A DNA stretch of 64,000 nt from the NCBI GenBank assembly GCA_900143615.1, contig FREU01000002.1, positions 228,663 through 292,662 of the forward strand. The letters run 5' to 3'. The first letter of the stretch is position 1. Every line of letters starts with the position of its first letter. Under the pieces are notes generated by a model. That model was not told the DNA's origin. It was given only the letters and a program-made list of their open reading frames with translations, and did no database searches. Positions 52,026 through 59,269 of the stretch are shown here, piece by piece. The stretch comes from Rhodobacteraceae bacterium Alg231-30. Its GTDB lineage: Bacteria; Pseudomonadota; Alphaproteobacteria; Rhodobacterales; Rhodobacteraceae. The translations under genes and the position numbers were made by a program.

Positions 52026-53102
52026 TTACGCCCCATACAGGTTCTTATCGTGCTTTTCGACAATCTGCTGGAAGCGGCGCGCAAACCTCTCATCCGCCTT
52101 GGCCTTGGCCTCCAGCACATCGCGCGCATAGACCATATGCTCCTCATGGGCTTCCATCATATCGGCCATACGCTGGTTTGTGGCCGTGCCAATCGCCGCC
52201 ATCGACGCCTGCGCTTCTTTATCGGTCTCAACGCCAATTTCGTTGATCCGATGCGCCACATCCTGCTGCTGCGCGGTCTTGAGCGATTTGGTCAACGCAT
52301 CATACAGCACCACGCGCTGTTTGGTGTCGGTCTGTAGCTTGTTGATCAAAACCATCTGCGTCGCCGCTTGGTTCTGAAGGCTGTCGATCCAGGTTTTCCC
52401 CTTTTCGATATAGCGCTCGAGCGTCTGGCTTTTGGCCAGCTTGACCTGTTCCTGCTGCACCAGCTCGTTATATCCGGTGTTCAAATCCGCCAACTCGGTT
52501 TCCAGCTTGGTGCGCGCTGCCGCATCCTGTTCCACTGCAATCTTGTTCTCTAGCTCGATAATCTTGGGATCCATGCCCAATATCTCGGCCCGCAAGCTTT
52601 CAAGCTCACCCACTGTAAACTCACGCTCATCCAGCGTTTCGGTCAGATTGGTTTCAACTTTGCCCTTCTGCTCGTTCAAAACCACCAGCTGGCTTTCCAG
52701 CAGTTTGGTAATCACATCCGACTTCGCAATTAAGTCCTGCAGTTTGTCATCAATGCTGGCCGTCTTGATCCGCTCGGCGCGCATTGCTTCCGATTTGCCG
52801 CGGCTGAACACACCCACAAAGGCTTCCCAGCCGGTTTTATCCCGCATCTGGTCAAAGTCCTTTGAGAACGCGGCCGTCACATCATCCAGCCCCATAATCA
52901 ACTCGGCGATATTGCCGTTCATCACCTCGGTATGGGCGTGCACATCATCCAGTGTGGCGTTCTCGATATCAATCGCCACATCCTCACCCGTTTTCATTTT
53001 CGTGCGTGCAGTTTCGATGCGGCTGCTAAGCTCCGCGATTTTGGATTGAGACTCCTCGACCTTGGCCTGTGTCTCACGGATCATTGCGTCAAATTCCGCC
53101 AT
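52026..53102 (-). CDS. Long coiled-coil protein, possibly TelA-like
   Basis: A 358-residue, almost wholly helical protein of high charge with no membrane span: EFDAMIRETQAKVEESQSKIAELSSRIETARTKM, DKLQDLIAKSDVITKLLESQLVVLNEQKGKVETNLTETLDEREFTVGELESLRAEIL, ELVQQEQVKLAKSQTLERYIEKGKTWIDSLQNQAATQMVLINKLQTDTKQR. Layout loosely recalls TelA/KlaA toxic-anion-resistance proteins or PspA-type helical scaffolds; neither is certain. AAGGGAGGT before the ATG suggests strong translation. First gene of the eight- or nine-gene run with the AAA ATPase. Confidence 0.8.
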   Translation of the reverse strand: MAEFDAMIRETQAKVEESQSKIAELSSRIETARTKMKTGEDVAIDIENATLDDVHAHTEVMNGNIAELIMGLDDVTAAFSKDFDQMRDKTGWEAFVGVFSRGKSEAMRAERIKTASIDDKLQDLIAKSDVITKLLESQLVVLNEQKGKVETNLTETLDEREFTVGELESLRAEILGMDPKIIELENKIAVEQDAAARTKLETELADLNTGYNELVQQEQVKLAKSQTLERYIEKGKTWIDSLQNQAATQMVLINKLQTDTKQRVVLYDALTKSLKTAQQQDVAHRINEIGVETDKEAQASMAAIGTATNQRMADMMEAHEEHMVYARDVLEAKAKADERFARRFQQIVEKHDKNLYGA

Positions 53103-53291
53103 GAAAACCTCCCTTTTTTCAATCTATTGTCTTCTATGTAGGTAATGTTACGACTATTTACATAAACAAAGGCACCGTTTTGCTGAACTGTTGCAAATGC
53201 GCACAACAAAAGAAAGAGAAACTGCAGTTTTTTACACCATACCCACATCACGCCAGCAAAATAGGCGGGTCTTCCAACAAGGAAGCAATTC

Positions 53292-53343
53292 GGCCGCCCC
53301 CACTCTTTAGAGGCGGCCTAAACCTGCCGCGCCGCAAGGCGCG
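53292..53343 (-). terminator. Paired hairpins downstream of creatinase
   Basis: CGCGCC-GCAA-GGCGCG (53328-53343) and GGCCGCC/GGCGGCC (53292-53298 with 53312-53318) lie 10-60 bases after the creatinase stop. No good T-run follows, so efficiency is uncertain. Confidence 0.5.
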
Positions 53344-53352
53344 ACCATGTTC

Positions 53353-54561
53353 TTACCCTACAATGTTGAATTCCGGTCCATAGGGGTAGCCGGTAATGTT
53401 TTCGTTGCCATCTTCATTGATGACAAGGATGTCATGCTCACGATACCCGCCAGCACCCGCCTGCCCATCTGCGATGGTCAACATCGGTTCCATCGAAATC
53501 ACCATCCCCGGTTCAAGAACAGTGTCGATGTCCTCGCGCAATTCCAAACCAGCTTCGCGGCCATAGTAGTGGCTCAGAACTCCAAACGAGTGCCCATATC
53601 CAAACGTGCGGTACTGCAGCAAATCACGCTCGGCAAAAAACGCGTTAATTTGCTCGGTCACCTCGGCGCAGCTTGCACCAGGTTGCAACAGCGAGATCCC
53701 CAACTCATGCGCCCCGACATTGGCTTCCCAAATCTTCAGGCTCGCATCATCCACTTCTCCGACGAACAAGGTCCGCTCCAAAGCGGTGTAATACCCTGAA
53801 ATCATCGGGAATGTATTGAGCGACAAGATATCTCCGCGCTGCAGTTTTCGCGCGGTGACAGGGTTGTGCGCCCCATCCGTGTTGATGCCGGATTGAAACC
53901 AGACCCATGTGTCACGGTATTCCGCATCCGGAAAACGCTTGGCAATCTCAAGCTCCATCGCGTCGCGTCCTGCCATCGCAACGTCAATTTCGCGCACGCC
54001 TTCTTTGATGGCATCGCGGATCGCATAACCACCCACATCCGCCACGGCTGCTCCGGCACGGATCATTTCAATCTCAGCCGCGCTTTTGTGCATGCGCTGA
54101 CGCATCGTGGCATCATACAGGTCCACGGTTGCCGCAGGCTTCAAAAACGCCACCAACTTGCTTTGCTGAAGCATGGTCAGGTGGTCGCTTTCCAACCCAA
54201 CCCACGCGTTTTCTCCGGCAACCGACGCAATCGCGCGCCAATAGTTGTCGCGCTGCCAATCCGTGTAGGTGATGTTGTCGCCATAGCACCGCCGCCATGG
54301 CTGGCCAGCATCAATCCCGGCGGAAATGGTCACACATTCTGTTTCCGTGACGACCAACGCATAGGGGCGACCAAACGAACAATAGGTAAAGCCTGAATAA
54401 TAAGACACGTTGTGCATCGATGTGAGCACAGCCGCGCTGACACCCGCGTCCGCCATGATCTTGCGCAATCCCGCGACACGCGCGGCATATTCGGCCTCGC
54501 TGAATTGCAATGGGGCTTTCTCGCCATTGTGAAAACGGTAAAATTCTGGACGTGCAGTCAT
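53353..54561 (-). CDS. Creatinase (creatine amidinohydrolase)
   Basis: Hydrolyses creatine to sarcosine and urea. The 402-residue pita-bread-fold protein follows Pseudomonas creatinase closely: SMHNVSYYSGFTYCSFGRPYALVVTE, DAGQPWRRCYGDNITYTDWQRDNYW, TWVWFQSGINTDGAHNPVTARK with the catalytic histidine at H232 (same number as in P. putida), YYTALERTLF, QYRTFGYGHSFGVLSHYYGREAGLELREDIDTVLEPGMVISMEPM. Metal ligands of true aminopeptidases are not conserved, as in creatinase. Divergent from a P1-family peptidase; no sarcosine oxidase is nearby in this window. Confidence 0.9.
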   Translation of the reverse strand: MTARPEFYRFHNGEKAPLQFSEAEYAARVAGLRKIMADAGVSAAVLTSMHNVSYYSGFTYCSFGRPYALVVTETECVTISAGIDAGQPWRRCYGDNITYTDWQRDNYWRAIASVAGENAWVGLESDHLTMLQQSKLVAFLKPAATVDLYDATMRQRMHKSAAEIEMIRAGAAVADVGGYAIRDAIKEGVREIDVAMAGRDAMELEIAKRFPDAEYRDTWVWFQSGINTDGAHNPVTARKLQRGDILSLNTFPMISGYYTALERTLFVGEVDDASLKIWEANVGAHELGISLLQPGASCAEVTEQINAFFAERDLLQYRTFGYGHSFGVLSHYYGREAGLELREDIDTVLEPGMVISMEPMLTIADGQAGAGGYREHDILVINEDGNENITGYPYGPEFNIVG

Positions 54562-54714
54562 TTCGACCTCCGATCAAAGAGGTCCCGGCGTTCAGGACTG
54601 GAATATTTCACGGGGCGCGTTTGCCTTCAAACGTGGCGACGCCATCGCCGGGCCCCTTGCCTTTTCCTGCCAAAAACGAGCCCCGCCATGCAAGCAAAAT
54701 ATGATGCCAGCGTA

Positions 54715-54728
54715 AAAATGTTCATTTT
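54715..54728. promoter_or_regulatory. Palindrome between creatinase and P1 peptidase
   Basis: AAAATG (54715-54720) and CATTTT (54723-54728) around TT. It lies 76 bases before the peptidase start and 154 before creatinase; candidate operator for the divergent pair. Confidence 0.35.
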
Positions 54729-54803
54729 CGACGCAACCCGTCGGATCATCTTGCACTTGTTTGACCAAAGATTAGTCTGCGCTCAACAGAGAAGGAACGC
54801 ATC

Positions 54804-55778
54804 ATGAGACCTGGCCCACGCAATCTGATAACCGATGTCCAAGGCGTTCTGGTGGGTAATGCTCAAGATGACGTGCTCAAATCCGGCACCACCGTGATAA
54901 CCTGTGACCGCGCAATGACTTGTGGCGTCAATGTCATGGGCGGCGCTCCCGGCACGCGCGAAACCGATCTACTATCAGCAGATAAAACTGTTCAACACGT
55001 CGACGCGCTGGTGTTGTCGGGCGGATCGGCCTTTGGGTTGGATGCAGCGTCCGGTGTCGCTGACGGGCTACGTGTTCAGGGGCACGGCTATGCGGTGGGT
55101 GATCAGGTGGTGCCAATTGTGCCCTCGGCAATCCTCTTCGATCTGATTAACGGCGGTGACAAGAACTGGACCCACAACCCCTATAATGCGCTGGGGCGCG
55201 CGGCGCTCGATGATGTTTCTACCGAGTTTGATCTTGGGTCGACTGGTGCGGGCACAGGCGCAACCACCGCTTCGCTCAAAGGCGGCCTGGGGTCGGCCTC
55301 CATAGTGCTACCCGGAGGCTATACCGTTGGCGCGCTGGTCGCAGTCAACGCTTTGGGAGACGCCACCGTCGATGGCAAGCATTTCTGGGCTGCGCCATGG
55401 GAAATCGACGGTGAATTTGGCGGTCTTGGCCCTGCCTCTAGCTTCCCCAAAGGGCTGCCTCCGACAAAGCTCAGCGCCCAGAACACCACCATTGCCATTG
55501 TCGCCACCGACGCGCTTCTGACCCAAGCGCAATGCACGCGCATGGCCGCTGCCGCCCACGACGGAATGGCCCGCGCACTTGTGCCGTCGCACACACCGAT
55601 GGACGGCGATCTGGTCTTTGCCGCCTCCACCGGTGCCAAACCCTTGGCCGACCCCATCGCCGACACGCTTTATCTCGGCCACGCCGCCGCCACTTGCCTT
55701 GCCCGCGCTATTGCGCGGGGGGTCTATCATGCGACGGCGAAAGAGGGGGACGTCTTGCCGGTGTATGGGCAGGTGTAA
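54804..55778 (+). CDS. P1-family peptidase (DmpA/BapA-like N-terminal nucleophile hydrolase)
   Basis: A 324-residue member of the self-processing P1 peptidase family, which includes D-/beta-aminopeptidases and 6-aminohexanoate oligomer hydrolase. Motifs: LITDVQGVLVGNAQDD, GTTVITCD, GVNVMGGAPGTRETDLL, DALVLSGGSAFGLDAASGV, the glycine-rich STGAGTGATTASLKGGLGSAS, VGALVAVNALGDAT, and NTTIAIVATDALLTQAQC. The autocleavage nucleophile should be a Ser/Thr downstream of these repeats; I cannot fix it. No signal peptide. AAGGAACGC precedes the ATG. Pairing with creatinase suggests use of nitrogenous compounds. Confidence 0.88.
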   Translation: MRPGPRNLITDVQGVLVGNAQDDVLKSGTTVITCDRAMTCGVNVMGGAPGTRETDLLSADKTVQHVDALVLSGGSAFGLDAASGVADGLRVQGHGYAVGDQVVPIVPSAILFDLINGGDKNWTHNPYNALGRAALDDVSTEFDLGSTGAGTGATTASLKGGLGSASIVLPGGYTVGALVAVNALGDATVDGKHFWAAPWEIDGEFGGLGPASSFPKGLPPTKLSAQNTTIAIVATDALLTQAQCTRMAAAAHDGMARALVPSHTPMDGDLVFAASTGAKPLADPIADTLYLGHAAATCLARAIARGVYHATAKEGDVLPVYGQV

Positions 55779-55781
55779 CGT

Positions 55782-56072
55782 TCATTCAAGGGAAAGTGGA
55801 CCGTCTACCGGGTAGAAAACTCTACCATCAAACTCCGCCAAAACAACCCCAGGGAATGATAATGGAAGCGCGGCCGTAACCAGAGATGATTGCGTGCCAT
55901 CGTCGCACACCCAAAGCTCTTCTTCTTTAGAAAAAGAGCACTTTGTGGCATCCGAGTCCAAAACTTGGTAGGTCATGGAGCCTCGAGAAATTATTAGGGT
56001 CGCACCATCTGGTGCTTGCATGACCGGCACCCCCGAGCACCCAAAGAGCAACATCGCTAGGGCCAGCTTCAA
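55782..56072 (-). CDS. Small putative lipoprotein (TTG start)
   Basis: From the TTG at 56072 the product is 96 residues and starts KLALAMLLFGCSG, a compact lipoprotein signal with lipobox LFGC. The rest (VMQAPDGATLIISRGSMTYQVLDSDATKCSFSKEEELWVCDDG) contains two cysteines that may pair. No family recognised. A GGGAGG box is 27 bases before the TTG, too far for a normal site, and the next in-frame ATG is within the signal. The frame stays open to 56276, so the start is unsettled. Base composition is AT-richer than neighbours. Confidence 0.5.
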   Translation of the reverse strand: MKLALAMLLFGCSGVPVMQAPDGATLIISRGSMTYQVLDSDATKCSFSKEEELWVCDDGTQSSLVTAALPLSFPGVVLAEFDGRVFYPVDGPLSLE

Positions 56073-56300
56073 CAGTGAGCTCGCTTTCTTGGCGTTGCAC
56101 CTCCCTTTTAATTTTGCACCTGTTAGGGAAGACAAAAACGGATCTCGAAACTCAACAGAACTCAACCATAAAGCGTTCAATAAAGTCCTTTTCACGGTCA
56201 TGGCAGGCGGAGCACAGCCAGAGGCCAGCAAAGACTGCCAATTGCCAAATCTTTGATTTGTCAGCGCCCGAACCACCCCCCCCGCGGTTCGGACGCGGTG

Positions 56301-57113
56301 CTAGATGGATAGAGTTGCGCGACCATGCAATCCGTTTTGTATCAAAACCCCCATCAAATCACTCTGCACATCCCCTAGCGCATCAATCACATCAAAATGA
56401 TGCTTGCCCCCGGCGATCATCACATCGCAGCCCCAGCTCTGCGCCAGCCTTGTCGCCTGCTCCACAAATGCGGGTCGTTCATCCGCACCCACCCAGACCG
56501 TTACCGGAATGCCTGCTACAGGCTTTTTCAGCACTGGGCTTTCTGCCTCCGCCGCCGCCAGATCCAGCTTGAACTCTTCATTCATCGTGGTCTCTAGCAA
56601 AGGTCGCAAATCCGCCACAGGTGAGATTGGCACAACCTTGACAATCCGTGACACCACCTCTTCAGGCAATACACCTTCACAAATCATGCGCGCCACCAGA
56701 TGCCCGCCTGCCGAGTGTCCTGCCAATACAATTGGCCCGTCGGTCTCCTCGGACAGTTTGCCCAAAAACGCTGCGATCTGCCGTGTGATATCCGCAATCC
56801 CAACCTCCGGGCACAAGTCATAGGACGGCATCGCGACCGACCAGCCATGCGCCAGCGCGCCCTCTGCAAGATGGGACCACCAACTCTTGTCAAATTTTAG
56901 CCAATAGCCGCCATGCACAAACACAAAGGTTCCTTTTGGCGGCCCCTTCGGTTCAAAAATATCATAAACCTGTCGGGCGCTTGGCCCATAAGATACATCG
57001 CGCGCTCCCGCGGTTGCCAAGCGTGTTGCCTTTGCGGCTGCAGCCCAGCGTGGCGGATACTCTTGCGCACCCGCGATATACGCCCCGTTAGCATAGGCAT
57101 CATCCAACTTCAT
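56301..57113 (-). CDS. Alpha/beta hydrolase, kynurenine formamidase-like
   Basis: A 270-residue hydrolase with the HGGYW oxyanion motif (TFVFVHGGYWLKFDKSWW, about 64-82) seen in arylformamidases, nucleophile elbow GHSAGGH, and a C-terminal GGKHHFDVIDAL histidine. Formamidases of this fold hydrolyse N-formylkynurenine, but no kynurenine pathway gene is nearby, so the substrate is open. Divergent from the succinate-semialdehyde dehydrogenase gene, with a TTTGATCAAA palindrome between them. Confidence 0.85.
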   Translation of the reverse strand: MKLDDAYANGAYIAGAQEYPPRWAAAAKATRLATAGARDVSYGPSARQVYDIFEPKGPPKGTFVFVHGGYWLKFDKSWWSHLAEGALAHGWSVAMPSYDLCPEVGIADITRQIAAFLGKLSEETDGPIVLAGHSAGGHLVARMICEGVLPEEVVSRIVKVVPISPVADLRPLLETTMNEEFKLDLAAAEAESPVLKKPVAGIPVTVWVGADERPAFVEQATRLAQSWGCDVMIAGGKHHFDVIDALGDVQSDLMGVLIQNGLHGRATLSI

Positions 57114-57160
57114 GATTTTTCCTTAACAAGTTATCTCTTCGACCTTATAGGCTTGTCTGG

Positions 57161-57180
57161 ACAAATTTGATCAAAAATGT
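57161..57180. promoter_or_regulatory. TTTGATCAAA palindrome, second site
   Basis: ACAAATTTGA (57161-57170) and TCAAAAATGT (57171-57180) are inverted with 8 of 10 matches. It is 35 bases before the plus-strand dehydrogenase and 47 bases before the divergent hydrolase. The core equals that at 13258-13285. Confidence 0.5.
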
Positions 57181-57215
57181 TTTGCCTTCGGTAATGCACA
57201 GAGAGGGAGCTCGCC

Positions 57216-58688
57216 ATGCTGGATACAACCACAGATCTGAAATCACTGCTCAAGGACCCGAGCCTGCTTGAAACTCGCGCCTTTATCAATGGCCAATGGG
57301 TCGATGGAGCCGGCACATTTGACGTCACCAACCCGGCGCGTGGCGACGTGATCGCACAAGTGGCGGACTTAAGTCGCGCTCAAGTTGCCGACGCAATCGC
57401 AGGCGCTGATGCCGCTCAAAAAGAATGGGCCAAGTGGACCGGTAAAGAACGCGGAAATGTATTGCGCCGCTGGTTTGACCTGATGATAGAGAACCAGCAA
57501 GATCTAGGCGTCATTCTGACGGCCGAAATGGGCAAACCGCTGGCCGAGGCCGTAGGTGAAATTGGCTATGGCGCCTCATTCATCGAGTTCTTTGCCGAAG
57601 AAGCCAAGCGCATCTATGGCGAGACTATTCCGGGCCACCAGCGCGACAAACGCATCACAGTAATAAAACAACCTATCGGCGTGGCCGCCTCGATCACACC
57701 GTGGAACTTCCCCAACGCGATGATCACCCGCAAAGCTGGCCCCGCACTGGCCGCAGGCTGTGCTTTCGTCGCCCGCCCCGCCGAACTGACCCCTCTATCG
57801 GCAATTGCACTCGCCGTTCTGGCCGAACGCGCAGGCATTCCGGCCGGCGTCTTTAGCGTTGTGACCACATCGGACGCGCCTAGCACCGGTCAAGAGTTCT
57901 GTGAAAACCCTGCCGTACGTAAATTGACCTTCACTGGCTCAACCGCTGTTGGGCGCCTGCTATTGAAACAGGCCGCTGACAGCGTGATGAAATGCTCAAT
58001 GGAGTTGGGCGGCAACGCACCATTCATCGTGTTTGATGACGCTGATCTGGACGCGGCTGTCGAAGGTGCCATTATGTGCAAGTTCCGCAACAACGGTCAA
58101 ACCTGTGTCTGCGCCAACCGCATCTATGTACAGGCGGGCGTCTATGACGCTTTCGCCAGCAAACTCAAGGATCGCGTCGCGTCCATGAAAGTGGGCGACG
58201 GGCTGGACGACGGCACCCTCTTTGGGCCGCTGATCAACGCCAAAGCCGTGGCCAAGGTACAAGATCATATCGCTGATGCCACCGCAAAAGGTGCTGAGAT
58301 CATTCTTGGCGGCAACCCGTCTGAGCTGGGCGGCACCTTCTTTGAGCCAACCATTGTCACCGGCGCAACACCGGACATGGCTTTCGCCCAAGACGAAACC
58401 TTCGGCCCCCTCGCCCCGCTCTTCAAATTTGAAGATGAGGACGAAGTTATCGCGATGGCTAACGACACAATCTTTGGCTTGGCCTCGTATTTCTACGCCA
58501 AAGATCTCAGCCGCGTTTACAATGTCGCCGAAGCCTTAGAATACGGCATCGTTGGCGTGAACACTGGAATTATCTCGACCGAAGTTGCCCCGTTTGGGGG
58601 CGTAAAACAGTCTGGGCTAGGCCGCGAGGGCAGCCACCATGGCATCGAGGATTATCTGGAGATGAAGTACATCTGCATGTCGGTTTAA
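57216..58688 (+). CDS. gabD: Succinate-semialdehyde dehydrogenase
   Basis: Oxidises succinate semialdehyde to succinate with NAD(P). The 490-residue ALDH has the GabD-like pattern: LLETRAFINGQWVDGAGTFDVTNPARGDVIAQVADL, GERGNVL-type RKxxLRRW region, ITPWNFPNAMITRKAGPALAAGCAFVARPAELTPLSAIAL, FTGSTAVGRLLLKQ, MELGGNAPFIVFDDADLDAAVEGA with the base glutamate, NNGQTCVCANR with the catalytic cysteine, and EVAPFGGVKQSGLGREGSHHGIEDYLEMKYIC. GAGAGGGAG precedes the ATG. No gabT is adjacent. The stop overlaps the end of the convergent globin gene. Confidence 0.9.
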   Translation: MLDTTTDLKSLLKDPSLLETRAFINGQWVDGAGTFDVTNPARGDVIAQVADLSRAQVADAIAGADAAQKEWAKWTGKERGNVLRRWFDLMIENQQDLGVILTAEMGKPLAEAVGEIGYGASFIEFFAEEAKRIYGETIPGHQRDKRITVIKQPIGVAASITPWNFPNAMITRKAGPALAAGCAFVARPAELTPLSAIALAVLAERAGIPAGVFSVVTTSDAPSTGQEFCENPAVRKLTFTGSTAVGRLLLKQAADSVMKCSMELGGNAPFIVFDDADLDAAVEGAIMCKFRNNGQTCVCANRIYVQAGVYDAFASKLKDRVASMKVGDGLDDGTLFGPLINAKAVAKVQDHIADATAKGAEIILGGNPSELGGTFFEPTIVTGATPDMAFAQDETFGPLAPLFKFEDEDEVIAMANDTIFGLASYFYAKDLSRVYNVAEALEYGIVGVNTGIISTEVAPFGGVKQSGLGREGSHHGIEDYLEMKYICMSV

Positions 58689-59080
58689 ACCTCCACGCCA
58701 CTGGCCATACGGGACACAAGCACCCGTATGGCAGCTTGCCAGTCGCGCCACTCTTCAGCGCTCAACTCATCGTCAAAGACTTCTTCAAAGGCAGCAAACA
58801 GCGCTTGTTCAGCTAGCGCAAATTGCTTCGCGCTAACGTTCGTCCCCCGGTGCATTTGCGCCAATCGGTCTGCGATGTCTGACATCTTGTCAGGCTGATA
58901 AATGTGCCGCGCCACCAGCACAAGAATGTAGGAAAACATCTCGCGCTGAACGAACATTTCCTTGTGAAACAGCGCCTCAACTTCGGGTGCCAGCCGAAAC
59001 AGGTGCTCATAAAACCTTACGGCCAGTTCTGCTTTCTGTGCAAAAACGCGGGCAAAGCTACCCTCGACATTATGTGTCAT
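58685..59080 (-). CDS. Single-domain globin
   Basis: A 131-residue globin resembling the heme domain of flavohemoglobins: SFARVFAQKAELAVRFYEHLFRLAPEVEALFHKEMFVQREMF (helices A-E with CD-loop phenylalanine), and LAQMHRGTNVSAKQFALAEQALFAAFEEVF containing the proximal histidine candidate in QMHRG. There is no reductase domain. Could bind oxygen or nitric oxide; role unproven. Converges on gabD with a four-base overlap at the 3' ends. Confidence 0.82.
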   Translation of the reverse strand: MTHNVEGSFARVFAQKAELAVRFYEHLFRLAPEVEALFHKEMFVQREMFSYILVLVARHIYQPDKMSDIADRLAQMHRGTNVSAKQFALAEQALFAAFEEVFDDELSAEEWRDWQAAIRVLVSRMASGVEV

Positions 59081-59181
59081 GAACTCACCAAAAACCCAAA
59101 ATCGCGAAACGAGCGATCCCCAAATCTAATCGCAGTAGATGAATGCAGCGTTAAGGTTCGATCTCTGACTTTTGACCAACC

Positions 59182-59210
59182 GTTTCATAAATCTGTCACC
59201 ACGCTGTTAC
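59182..59210 (+). promoter_or_regulatory. Pho box upstream of the phytase-like gene
   Basis: 59182-59199 matches the E. coli Pho box at 16 of 18 positions, including CATAAATCTGTCAC without error. Half-sites GTTTCAT (59182), CTGTCAC (59193) and CTGTTAC (59204) repeat with an 11-bp period, as PhoB sites do. It is 60-88 bases before the ATG. Confidence 0.85.
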
Positions 59211-59269
59211 CGGCGCGTCACCAAAAAGGAGTGAAGAAGCATAACAAAACAACAATAGGGAGTGTCGAG

